Of a stretch of DNA of 64,000 bases, positions 12,770 to 23,413 are shown piece by piece (positions within the stretch are counted from its first letter, which is position 1; each line of letters begins with the position of its first letter). Origin of the DNA: Berberis thunbergii (taxonomy: Eukaryota > Streptophyta > Magnoliopsida > Ranunculales > Berberidaceae); the NCBI GenBank assembly GCA_003290165.1, contig QNQO01010706.1, forward strand, positions 143,135 to 207,134, written 5' to 3'. Position numbers and translations under genes: made by a program. Below the pieces are notes generated by a model, which did no database searches, was not told the DNA's origin, and saw only the letters and a list, made by a program, of their open reading frames with translations.

Positions 12770-13600
12770 CGTAAAACTTTTGATCCGACTAAAATGTCGG
12801 ACCATGATGCAAGCTTAAAAAAAAGTCATGATAAATAAGTCAGACGTACCCATAAAACTTCTGGTTTGATCAACCATGAAGTGAACTTAATGAGTTTTGA
12901 CCTATAAGCCAGACTCAAATCTTCTGGCTTGACTAACATGTCACACCGTGAAGTATATTTAAAAAGGTCTGGACGTATATACTTACTCGTAAATCTTTCG
13001 GTCTGACTAACATGTCGGACCATGAAGTCTGCTTAAAAGAGTTTGGATGTATAAGTCAGACTTACTCGTAAATCTCCTGGCTCGACTAACATGTCGGACC
13101 ACAAAGTATACTTAAAAGAGTCTGGATGTATATGTCAAATTTATTAGAGAACCTTCTAGCCAACTAACATGTCAGACCACAAAGTATATTTAAAAAGTCT
13201 AGACGTATAGGTCGGACTTAATAAAAAATCTTCTAGCTCAACTAGCATATCAGACCACAAAGTATGCTAAAAAAAGTCTGGATGCATAATAAGTCAGACT
13301 TACTCATAAATCTCTTGACCTGACCAATATGTCAGACTACAAAGTGTGTTTAAAAGATTCTGGACGTAAAAGTCAAACTTAATAAAAAAATCTTCTGACT
13401 CGATTAACATATCGGACCATGAAGAGTTTTTAGTCTAGACATATAAGTCAGACTTACTCAAAAAAATCTTCTGGCCCGACCAACAAGTCGGACCACAAAG
13501 CGTACCTAAAGAAGTCAGGACACCTAAGTTAAACTTAGTCGTACAGCCTCTAATCTGATCACCATATCGGATCACGAAGTACTTCTAACAAGTCAGGACG
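12770..13600 (+). repeat. Tat1 post-pol tandem repeats, ~78 bp x about 11
   Basis: Imperfect copies share ATGTCGGACCA(T/C)GAAGT, TAAAAGAGTCTGGA and GTCAGACTTACTCGTAAATC. The GTCGGACCA-like block recurs near 12795, 12870, 12940, 13013, 13092, 13170, 13248, 13331, 13409, 13486 and 13565, a period near 78 bp. Tandem repeats between INT and the 3' LTR are usual in Tat elements and can seed satellites. Confidence 0.85.
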
Positions 13601-13895
13601 TATCAAAAGTTTTAGACAACTAAGAAGCAAGTTCCAAAACAAAAATTCAGCCAAGTCTAATCTACTAAGTTAGACAAAGAGATATACAAAGTAAGAACGA
13701 TGAAGTTAGACCATATTTATTGTCTATGACTAGATAACAAGGTTAGTTTAGGCGTTAGTCAGACTACGACTACGATAATTTCTAAAGAAACAATATATAA
13801 GCAGAGACATGCCGATCAAAAAATGATCACTACGAAAAAGACAAAAAAACAAAAGACACATAAGTATAAACAAAAAGAAAATTTTCATTCATCAT

Positions 13896-14620
13896 CTATT
13901 TGGTTAAAGTCGGGGAAGAACATACAATAATTTGAAAGGAGATAACATAAATAATCGAAGCAGGGACAAATGGAGAAGGTTGAGTATCAACTGTAGTGGT
14001 GTGATCAACAGGAGAAGCTAGAGTCTTGTCTTCGAAAGAAGTAGGACCCTTCTCTTCAATAGATGGTGGTGGTGCTTTACCTCCACTGGCAGGATCAGTC
14101 TCGACCACAACAGTAGGACCGGAGGGAGGAGAAGATGGTTGACCTTCGTCAGCCAGATCACTTGGTGTATCAGGAACGTATCCCTCATTGTCGTCGTCTT
14201 CAAAGACTTGGTCAGCCAAGTCATGATATCTTTACAGATCGAGACCTTTCTCCTATTCAATAAAGTCGATGAGGTCAATCTGACCATCAACGACCCTTTT
14301 CCAGTTTGTTGCTTCTGCATTCCTCAACCCATCTGTAACCACTGAAAGCTCATTCTTGGTTGACACAAGTTTTCCTTCTACAGTGGTAAGCCTTGTAGAA
14401 GTTTTCGACTTAACATTAGCGAGCTCAGCGTTTAGCTGCACTACTCTTTCCTAGCGGTCATACGATTAGCATAATTCTCATCAGTAGAACACATTGCCTC
14501 GTCACGACCAACCTTCTCACTGGACAACTCCTTTTCAACAACATCTAACCGATCACGAAGCTTGTTCATCTCATTCTCCGAAACTTGTGTCGGATAGACT
14601 CTACTTCCTTCAACGAAGCC
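13896..14620 (-). pseudogene. Tat1 antisense additional ORF (aORF), coiled-coil protein, interrupted
   Basis: Read on the minus strand, opposite to gag-pol. The N-terminal-proximal part (14620-14441) has heptad-like charged sequence (NEMNKLRDRLDVVEKELSSE), followed by LNAELANVKSKTSTRLTTVE, VVDGQIDLIDFIE, DLADQVFEDDDNEGYVPDTP and an acidic, Pro/Ser-rich tail ending near 13896. It is split by one or two stops/frameshifts and by the Tekay-like insertion at ~14620, which removed its start. VxDGxxDLIDxI recurs in the Tat2 antisense ORF. Function is unknown; antisense ORFs between pol and the 3' LTR are known in some Tat elements. Confidence 0.7.
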
Positions 14621-16440
14621 CGAGGAGGGATATAGGTGCAATACCAGGAACCGGGTCAATCCGAAACTCTACCTCATGATGAGGAGGGATACCAGGAATA
14701 TCCTGAAAGACATCAGGGAACTCACACACAACCTCTACAGAGCTGGTGTCGGAACATGAAATCTCAAGAGAGCTAAGAAAACTCGACATCAAAGAAACCG
14801 AATCTGGCTCTCAAGCCAACACACGAGGCGAAACATCAGGTGGGGCTAACATCACTAGCCTATGCAAGCAATCAATGATCACCAGATGACTGGACAACCA
14901 ATCCAGCCCTAGAATCAAATGATAGCCCTCAAAACCCAATACAATAAAGTCAAACACGAAGTTGTACCCCAACAAGGAAAACTCGAAACGGGGACAATAT
15001 TCCCACAACCAAACCGAACTGCCCAAGGGAGACACAACGCACAAGGGCTCCGAAAAAGGCACTACCTCAAGGTTGTCTCTAACAACCAACTGTCTAGAAA
15101 TAAAAGACCTAGATGCTCCAGTATCGAAAAGAACCCTCAACTGAGAAGACGACGAATGCACAAAACCTGGCACACAACATGTGTATCCTGAATCACATAA
15201 CAACACTAACATGCAATTTTTCCTACGCATAATGCACATAACACAAATCTTACTACATCTGGCACACACAACTACAAGAAAAAAATAATAACATACCCTC
15301 AACATTTCCCTGATCGGGAATAGCTACTGGGAGAGGGACTCTCTGACCAATTCTAGGCGCAGGTGCTAACTGTCCCTGAGGCGCCCTCTGCTGTGCTGGT
15401 CCATCCCTATTCTGAGGACAAAGTCTGAAAAAGTGCCCCAATTGTCCACAAGTATAACAAACTACATGCTCCCATTGATTTGTTTGACCTCTGGGACAAT
15501 CATGGGCTACATGTCCCTCTTGACCACAAGTGAAGCAACCACTCCTAGTTCCTGTCTAACCACTCCACCTAGGTTGTCTCTGTTGTTGCTGCTGTCGATG
15601 ATCTTCTCGGGAATGTCTGTCACCTCTGCGATCTCTGCCAGTCCTAACTGGTCCCCCTCTACCAGGGTCTCTCTGCTGGACAGCGGCACGCTCTGGCTAC
15701 TGTGTCTGCTCAATTGTCTGGCTTCCTCGGCCAAACCTCTGACTGCGTTTTGAACCTCTAGCTCGTCGAACCAAAGTCTCTTGTCTACACTCGATGTCCA
15801 CTCGCTCCTGACTCAAAGTGACGTCCACTAATCTCTCAAAAGGACGATCGATCATCACCATCAACTGTTTCCTTAGGAACGGGTTCAGACCACTCAAAAA
15901 CTTCTTGTTCCTCTTATCTGGAATATCTATAAAACAAGTGGCATAGCGGCTAAACTGTGTAAACTCGGCCAAGTATTCAGAAACAGATCTAGAACCCTGC
16001 TGTAAATGTAGAAACATGTCCACTATCTCAGCTCTGGTAGAATCAACAACAAAATGTTGATCAAACACCTGGAAAAATGTATCCCACTGCATCTCTGACA
16101 CATCACGACTCTGCCTCACTGAATCCCACCAGTACATAGCCTCTCCGTCAAACTGGGGTGCTGCTAACTCAGTACGCTGTATAGGTGTCAGCACCATCCT
16201 CTCAAATATGAACTCTACCTTACGGATCCATCGATCCGCAACTAGAGAATCTCCAGTACCATCAAATATTTCACCACCCAAGCTGACGAAATCCCTGTTG
16301 CGCCGAGTAAACGGATCCTCTGACTAACTGCCCTGCCTCATATTCTGTGCCAATTGGGTCATCATTTCCATAAAAGCCTGAGAGACATCCTCTCCAGCAG
16401 TGCCCGATCCCTCACCCTAGGATCTCTTACCACGCGCCAT
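14621..16440 (-). pseudogene. Tekay-like gag-protease (broken)
   Basis: The probable start is ATG at 16440-16438 (MARGKRS, then a stop). Gag (retrotrans_gag) is read from 16281: DRWIRKVEFIFERMVLTPIQ, MYWWDSVRQS, LHLQQGSRSVSEYLAEFTQF. Two CX2CX4HX4C zinc knuckles lie at about 15400-15550 (CFTCGQEGHVAHDC, then CYTCGQLGHFFRLC). The protease shows VLFDTGASRSFIS near 15125 and YHLILGLDWL. The frame ends at 14621 just before RT motifs. In-frame stops near the start and between domains make it non-functional. Confidence 0.8.
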
Positions 16441-16573
16441 CACCAAACAACCTCTACGTAAAAGAAAACACACATACAATACATCAAACAACACAACAAA
16501 AGTCCTAACTCCTCTACCCAATTCACTCAAGGAAGTGGTATACGATGATGTTCTATGTGAACCGGTAAACAAT

Positions 16574-16586
16574 GGCTATGATACCA
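16574..16586 (-). other. Primer-binding site of the Tekay-like element
   Basis: The minus strand reads TGGTATCATAGCC, one base off the initiator tRNA-Met complement TGGTATCAGAGCC. It lies five bases inside the LTR boundary. Confidence 0.8.
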
Positions 16587-16591
16587 AACTC

Positions 16592-19041
16592 TGTCACGCC
16601 CCGACCCACCATGGGAATCGTAGCGTGCCGATGCGTGAACTAACCCGTAACACAGGCGGATCGTTACCAGCCACAACATCATAACATAAGATATTCTTGA
16701 TACGAGAATGAAACGGAAATAAAAACTACGATAAAGTTTGAACAAAATAAGTATATTTGATTCGCCCCGCCAGAGTCATAAAGACAAACCAATATACAAG
16801 CATCTAGTATAAAAATATAGTACATCTGAAACACAGAGGAAGCAAAACATACCCGTACAGGGTGGACACGACCAAACAACACAAAACGCGCCTACAACGA
16901 AAAATGGGGCCTAAGCGGCACGATCAGCAGGAAAACCAACACTGCCTGCACTCCAATAGAAGCACACCCCTTGCGGGGTCAGCAAAACACAAAGCTAGCT
17001 GGTGCGAGCGAAATAAATACAAATAACAAAATACTATACAAGGAAAATTCATGCCAGACAATAAAGGATAAGTAACAAGTTCTAAAGTCTAAATCACACC
17101 GTGTCTCTAAAGATAATATTTCTAAGTTCAGGCAACAACACAAGCATTTCAGATTCAACAATAACTACAAGTTTAGGATATATGCCGATCATTACACGTG
17201 ATTCAAACATGGTAAATATCAAGCGATGAAAATAAAGACAATCTCATAGTTCTTCTTAGTCTCCTAGGTATAGCAATCAAGTCGAAACCAAAAATCCTGT
17301 AAAATTCTGTATAAGTGTCTCATATCGTAGGTATCAGCATACCCTACGAATGTGTCTCACCCAGACACATCCCACAACGTGCACCAGTACCACTTCGGGC
17401 TTGTTTGTATCGTAATGGGGTGCCATCTATCAGGATACAAACTCAAACATCCTGAATGACTGGCCTAACACGGCCAACCTAACACAATCAAACTCAAGCG
17501 CGCTGGGAGGGAAAGCAAGTAATCTCCAAAGCACGTCCTCCGGGACCTGTCCTACTGCACTCTATAGTGGCAAGTGTGTGCAGGAGCTCACCGCACCTCA
17601 GCAAGCTTGCCATATGCAATAACATCCTCAATGTCAGGTGCGAGTCATCTCAAGCACCATCCAACTCACGATGCAAGTAAGCTCCTAAGCATCGGCACAG
17701 TAGGCATTATAGCGGGGTAAAAACACTTATACTAACATCCACATGCACAAATGACGAGTCTGTACTTAACAAAAGGTAACAGATGTGCAATCATAATCAA
17801 TTCAACAATTTTTATAAAACCACGACTATGCCAGGGTCTCAACATGACCCAATTCACCACAATAAATTTATTCGAGTAGATTATCATACATGCTCAAGAC
17901 TCGGCAATCCACAGTAAAACATGACATCCTATGCAAACTCGAAAACAAAGCATACAAGTCCCATGTCATTACACCAAAGCCTAATCATACCAAAATTCCT
18001 TCACTATTCGATTTCATTCAAGTATATCATCCTTTCAGGAAACCCAATACATAATTCATTTACAAATACCCAACACAAACATCGAAATATCTGAAAGCCC
18101 CAAATTTCGAATTTGGATTCAATTGTACACAATCGACGGTATGATGTAAAACTTAAATTCAGGATTTCAAATAATTATTTCTCAAAATAAATATTATAGT
18201 TCCACTCACCTGGGCGGAATGGGTTTTCAAAACCCAATTCCTACTGGTCGAAGCTCCAAACTCGCCAAAACCACGAATGCGGGACCACGAAAATTTTTAA
18301 AACTGCAAGGCAGACTCGAAGGTGAGCAAACTAGTCGAAAACTGAAAAAATAAATAAATTACAAGCGGCGTGTGACTGAAAGAAAAACTTACAGGCAATA
18401 AAAATTTGGCAAACACCCCGCCGAAACCCAAAGTTTGGCGAAAACGCGCCGAAACCCTCCCTACTCAGGTTTGATCGCCTCCAAGCAGCACAACAGGCCG
18501 AAAATGGGTCTAAGAACACTCGGAGTCACGAATGCAAGGCTCACCCACGTACCCAAAGCTCGGATTCACGCCGAAGAACCCTCAAAACGGACATGCACCC
18601 TGATTTTTTGAAAAAATTCGGCCAACCCCGAAATCATCGTTGAATGTCGGGTCTACGGGCTCCAAATGATGCCACCAAGCCCCCTCCACGGCTGATCGGA
18701 GCTACAAAAACCGATTAAACAAATCCAACACCAAACCCAAATGTGAAATTTTTTTTTTTTTTTGCGAAAAACCAAAAGAGAAACGAAGAGGGAACGAAGA
18801 GAGGAAGAAATGAGGAGGAAGTGAGATTTGGGGGAAGAAATCAACAAAATTGCCGACGAAATTTTGCTGGAGACGAAGAGTCGAAGAGGAAACCTCGCAC
18901 TGTAAAGAAAAAAAAAGGAAAGAGAAGAAAGAAAAAGGGGGGGGGTCGTCTTTTAAATGGTGGGTGGCTATGTGCCCCCACCACATTAATTGAGTACACC
19001 TAGACCAAAATTTTTTTTTTTTTGAAAACACAGATATTACA
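16592..19041 (-). repeat. 5' LTR of the Tekay-like element
   Basis: On the minus strand it starts TGTAATATCTGTG at 19041 and ends GGGGCGTGACA at 16592, next to the PBS. No second copy lies in the window, so the outer end is set by the TG start and the switch back to Tat1-like sequence. It holds A/G- and C/T-rich low-complexity DNA at 18740-19020, which produces meaningless ORFs. No protein is encoded. Confidence 0.65.
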
Positions 19042-19147
19042 GTTAACAACATTAAATGCTCTGCATAAAAAACAATGATGAAGTCAAAAAGCCAACCACT
19101 GCAGAGTTAGTGGCCACGCAAAATCCTTACAAACTAGGGGAAGTAGT
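19042..19147 (+). other. Tat1 remainder with polypurine tract
   Basis: About 100 bp of Tat1 between the nested element and its 3' LTR. ACTAGGGGAAGTAG at ~19133-19146 sits directly before the LTR and is the likely polypurine tract priming plus-strand synthesis. Confidence 0.6.
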
Positions 19148-19688
19148 TGATGATACATCAAATAAGACTTAAATCACGGCTGTACACGTGGCAAATATCA
19201 TCTATCACGAGGAATATGCAATTCAATCTAGGCCCAATCCAAGATGCCCGAAAAGACAGGCCCAATCATTAAAGAGGCCCGAAAAGGGTCCTTGATAATA
19301 TGTCGTAATCAAGGGCCTGAATCCAGGCCCAACAGATCTCTTCCCTTGGAGAAGAGAGACGTTACAGAGGAAACAAGTCATGGCGGGAATTACTCCCCCA
19401 AGGACGTACCTCAATGAAGGAGGAGGTCGTTGCAAATAACGTCTCCCCCCATCACACTTACATGCTAAGTCAAACGGAGAATTAATAACGAACATTATAT
19501 AAGGTAAAGAGAACATTCGGCAAAAGGCACGCAAATTCAACCGAACTATACTCTGTCCAAATTTACTCTTCTCCCACAGATTAACTATCTTAAGTATCGG
19601 AGTGCCTCCGACTACCAAAAAGGTGGTCTTTGGCAATCTAACCTTGTTTTTAGGCCAAATCTCTATGAGACCGAATTTGGACGCATCA
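19148..19688 (+). repeat. Tat1 3' LTR
   Basis: TGATGATACATC...GGACGCATCA, aligned with 6630-7172. It carries a short extra segment near 19607-19630 (CTCCGACTACCAAAAAGG) that the 5' copy lacks. TCTTC at 19689-19693 is the TSD. Confidence 0.88.
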
Positions 19689-19693
19689 TCTTC

Positions 19694-20030
19694 CATATCA
19701 TATTTGAATATAAGACTTGTTTCAGATGTGTGTTTCTCTCCAATGTGTGTATGTTTTTTGTTTACCAAGTCTGTGTTTTAATCATTTTTTAAAAATAGTA
19801 GAAACATCATATTAATTTTGTTTAAAGCTTTTACATTAGCTAAAATCAACTTGGGCATTTCTATCTTTTGTTGGGCATTTATATTAATTTCTATGTTTTA
19901 TATCGTTCAATTTTATTTTTTAGTTCCCATTTTCTTGTTCAACAACAATAATCTTAGATGGTTTTTAACTAACCCCCCCCCCCCCCCCCTTAATAAATAA
20001 ATAGCTTACTCAGAATATAATTCCTAAAAG
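19694..20030. other. Short AT-rich spacer with 17-nt C run
   Basis: Host DNA between the Tat1 TSD and the next TIR element. It holds a homopolymer C run at 19973-19989. No gene is visible. Confidence 0.5.
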
Positions 20031-20654
20031 ATATCGTATTGCAGATGCCACCCAGACTAATGGTCCTCATCCACTGACTGTTAGTTTTCAAATGGGTCAT
20101 ACTTTGATGACCAAAATGCCCCTAAATTGATCCAAGGACTGAGTTAAATTGATAATTGGTATCTTGAGATGAATTAATGGTTCAAAATGTAATAAAGAAT
20201 TAAAATGCGTATCTCAAGACACGTCTAATGGTCATAAAAAACCTTGATCAAATAACAGTTTTAAAAAAAAACTTCATCTTCTTCCTCCCACCTCTCTCTA
20301 GTTCAAAGCTCCGACGACCGCCCCCTCTCCTTCTACCTCCCATCTTCTTTAGTTTGCATATTGCTCCCCTCCTCCCCAAACACCTATCTCTATGTTTCCC
20401 CTTTTTTTGTCAACCACATAGATTCACTAAGACCAGTTTCCAACCTTAAATCTCTCTATTTCCTTCATTCTGCAACATCAAACCCAACAACATCCACTGG
20501 TTCTCTCCGATCTCTTTCCGTTTGAATGCCTGCCTGCAACTTTCCTAGTCTTCTCCTTGTCATAGTTCTCAAACCAATCACTCTGAAAGAAAAAAAAAGT
20601 TTTCTCTGATTGAAACCTGAACCCTAACTCTCCCATTTCCATGACCCATACCAC

Positions 20655-21413
20655 TAGGGGTGGGCACGGGACTGGATGGGAAAACCTAATCCCGACCTCG
20701 TCCCATCCCAAACGGGTTCGGGACGGGACGGGACGGGATCGGTGTGCTTTCATTTTTTGACAAATTACTGCTTACCCAAGACCCAATTTGCTTAGTGGAA
20801 AAGAGGCAACGGCAATTCATAGAGCTACACATAAATGATAGCCTTAGATTGAGTATGCAACATCATAATAAACTACCATAAATGATAGCTGAAATTCACC
20901 CTATAATTAAGATTTCTGTAGAGTTTTGAATGACTAAGAGGTGGACAGTATAATGGCAATGGTGGATCTGCTCTTCTGTTTCGAATAGTGAACAAAAGAA
21001 TGAGTAGATTTGGGGTGCTAAGAAGAATGTTTCATTATTGCTTTAAAAAAAGTCATTAAATTCATTGTCTTGACACGAAATAAAACTCTCCAATGTAGTT
21101 AGCAATCCCATTTTGAGTTTTAAAGAGTTTGCAATTAAATAATTCATTTAGAATTCTAGAAATAAACCAATATCAAGTAGTTGCAGATATAGACTAATAT
21201 CAATTACACTGATTTCAACTAAATTGATTTTTCTTCAATTACACTAATATTGCAATCCTAAAATAAATAAATAAAATATTAATAATAGATATTGAAAAAT
21301 TAGCTCGGGACGGGATCGGGATGAAATTATTCAATCCCATTAAGACCCAAAAAAATCGGGACGGGGCAGGATCGGGACGGGAACGGGATCGCGGGATGGG
21401 ATGCCCACCCCTA
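20655..21413. mobile_element. hAT-type non-autonomous element (759 bp)
   Basis: TIRs TAGGGGTGGGCA / TGCCCACCCCTA are flanked by a perfect 8-bp TSD, CATACCAC (20647-20654 and 21414-21421). Subterminal GGGACGGGATCGGG-type blocks occur in opposite orientation at both ends. The AT-rich interior has no transposase. The 8-bp TSD and (T/C)AGGGGTGGGC ends fit the hAT superfamily. Confidence 0.9.
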
Positions 21414-21849
21414 CATACCACCCTACCTCATCACCATCTTCCTCTCTTTTGGAAAACAATTCAATGAGCAACTATTAATTGACAAATAATTTGGGAGTTG
21501 GGTGATGTAGTCTATCATCCCAACATCAACAACAAGTCTTCTTATACACCGACTTTCTTGCAAACACCTTCTCGATTCAAAGGATTATGGCTAATAAGAA
21601 TGAAAAAAGGATATACAAAAATTTTCTGAGCATAGATACACCTTTAATAAACACATATGACATTAAGAATAAACCAATGTTAATACCATTAATTTTTTTT
21701 CCTTCTCAATTCTTTTTCATTTTTTTGTTTGAATCCTCATTTTTATTTTTATATCAATGACATGCTTTCCATTTCTACACAATAAAACATTTCAATCTTT
21801 AGGATTCATGGATTATCTAGTTTCGGCTCTTTCTATTTGCTCATTCTAA

Positions 21850-23076
21850 ACATATATCCAATCATACACATTCTCAGAGAAATTGGACAAGGATAAAAAT
21901 AATATGGGGTATTACTCCATAACTGGAGTAGGTAATGGGGATGAGGTTAGTAAAAAAACTATTCAAAGGCTTGCAAATAGATATTTATTACTGCATAGGT
22001 TAAAAGACTAGAAAACAGTTCAAAGAAAAATGCATATATCACTTCATAAATTCTAGTCGGTATTATGACATCTCAACTAAATAAACCAAGAAGTTTTGGT
22101 GTAATGATTCAATTTTAATATCATTCTCAATGCAATCAATAAGAGAAACAAGAATAATGAGATCATCAACGAGATAATGCAGACTCAAGAAAAATTATAG
22201 TTTATTGAATAACCCTAAAAAATAGAATGACCTAAAACTCACAAGGTTTAAGTCTCCACTATAATTCTAAGACTTTCTCCTCACTCATCAACTTCAAATT
22301 ATGCTAACTTGGCTTATAGTGCAAGGATAGTCGAGTTGAAAAATCTCATGATATATATCTTATCAAACCTTGTCTTCTTATTAATATATCAATTTGACAA
22401 GTGATGGCATGTATAGTCCTCATATTTAAAAATATTAATATTATCTTCATTGGAAATGAACATTCGACATTTCAATGAAAAAAATTCATTTTTTTTAAAT
22501 TCACCAAAACTTCAGATTGCGAATGTATTTTCATATCAAATATACATAATCTTTATGCAATAACCATAATCATCTATGTATTCAATGGAGATTGAGTAAA
22601 ATACATTAATTAATTGGTTTAATTGTGAAATACATTTAGGTTCAAAATTTTGAAAACTGCAAAAAGAAAAAAAAAACTCATAAACCCCATTCAAACCTAA
22701 ACCAAACATTGTCCTCAATGTAGAAAAATAATAATCATGACAAATGAAAGAAAAAAAGAAAGGAAAGATGAGGGTGAAAATGATATTACTATGGTGAATT
22801 TTTAGCAATTTCGAAGAGATCATTCACCAATGAAAGCTCAAAAAATAAGAACTATGGATTTATCATGAGAAATTGATAAAACACATAAATGACACGAAAA
22901 ATAAAAAAATAAAAAAATAAAAAAATAAAAAAATAAAAAAATGCACAAACGAAATAAAATGTATGCACTAGTTGTAAGTCAAAATCGTTACTGAGCTAAC
23001 GAATATGCGTGGAATGCAACTAGAAAGAATTCAAAATCAATTCAGACTAACCATAATGACACAACTGAAGCTAGAC
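21850..23076 (-). repeat. Captured Athila post-pol fragment
   Basis: The sequence matches, with divergence, the post-pol region of Athila2 (about 60160-61185, same orientation). Shared blocks include TATTATGACATCTCAA, GAGATCATCAACGAGATAAT, AAGTCTCCACTAT and ACATTGTCCTCAATGT. No coding, LTR or PPT end of Athila is present, so this is an internal piece inside a TIR transposon. Confidence 0.75.
22893..22942. repeat. (AAAAAAT)n microsatellite
   Basis: Five to six tandem AAAAAAT units inside the captured Athila fragment. They are absent from the other Athila copies at this place. Confidence 0.85.
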
Positions 23077-23413
23077 TGCGAATCTGAGAGAGGTGAGAGG
23101 AAGAAGGGGGAGATGTTAAAGAAGATGAAGTTTTTTAATTTATATTTAAGCAACTATTATTTGATCTAGGTTTTTTTTATTTTTTTTAATAATCTTTAGA
23201 TTGTTTTGAGATACACATTTACAATTTTTTGAATCACTGATTCATATAGAGGTACCAATTATCAGTTTTCGATGCCTATATTTTAATCTCAACCCTTGAA
23301 TCAATTTAGGGGCATTTTGGTTATCAAAATATGACTTATTTAAAAACTAACAGTAAATGAATATGGACCGCTAATCTGGAGGCACGATATGGGGGGAGGG
23401 GTGTTTAAAAAAA

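Larger units (their letters stand above)
14621..19041 (-). mobile_element. Tekay/Del-like Ty3/gypsy chromovirus fragment nested in Tat1 (3'-truncated)
   Basis: On the minus strand, a ~2.45-kb 5' LTR (16592-19041) is followed by a PBS for initiator tRNA-Met, gag with two zinc knuckles, protease, and the first residues before the RT domain (EFRIDPVPGIAPIS). At 14621 the sequence passes abruptly into the Tat1 antisense ORF. RT, RNase H, integrase, chromodomain and 3' LTR are absent, and no TSD can be recognised. This suggests deletion after insertion, or a truncated copy. The long LTR and Met PBS fit Tekay/Del. Confidence 0.78.
6630..19688 (+). mobile_element. Tat1: Ty3/gypsy LTR retrotransposon of the Tat lineage with antisense extra ORF
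   Basis: A complete 13.1-kb insertion bounded by similar LTRs of 543 and 541 bp and by a perfect 5-bp TSD, TCTTC (6625-6629 and 19689-19693). Order: 5' LTR, PBS, gag, PR-RT-RNH, a second RNase H (aRNH), INT, ~78-bp tandem repeats, an extra ORF on the opposite strand, PPT, 3' LTR. The dual RNase H, post-pol tandem repeats and antisense ORF are characters of the plant Tat clade (Retand/Ogre-like). All coding regions are broken. A 4.4-kb minus-strand Tekay/Del-like element (14621-19041) interrupts the antisense ORF. Confidence 0.88.
20031..23390. mobile_element. Long-TIR DNA transposon, non-autonomous, with captured Athila sequence
   Basis: The left end 20031-~20300 and the right end ~23080-23390 are inverted copies. 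Both start ATATCGT when read inward, both contain CCAAAATGCCCCTAAATTGA, then GATCAAATAA(C/T)AGTT and AACTTCATCTTCTT. TIRs are about 270-310 bp. No transposase is present. The interior holds a hAT MITE (20655-21413) and a stretch homologous to the Athila 3' non-coding region (21850-23076). C/G-rich runs sit just outside both ends, so the outer boundary and TSD are unresolved. Long TIRs with captured DNA suggest a Mutator-like element. Confidence 0.7.

Noticed and set aside
18653..19052. Overlapping ORFs at 18653-19052 on both strands
   Set aside because: Purine/pyrimidine-rich LTR sequence of the Tekay-like element, without domain signal.
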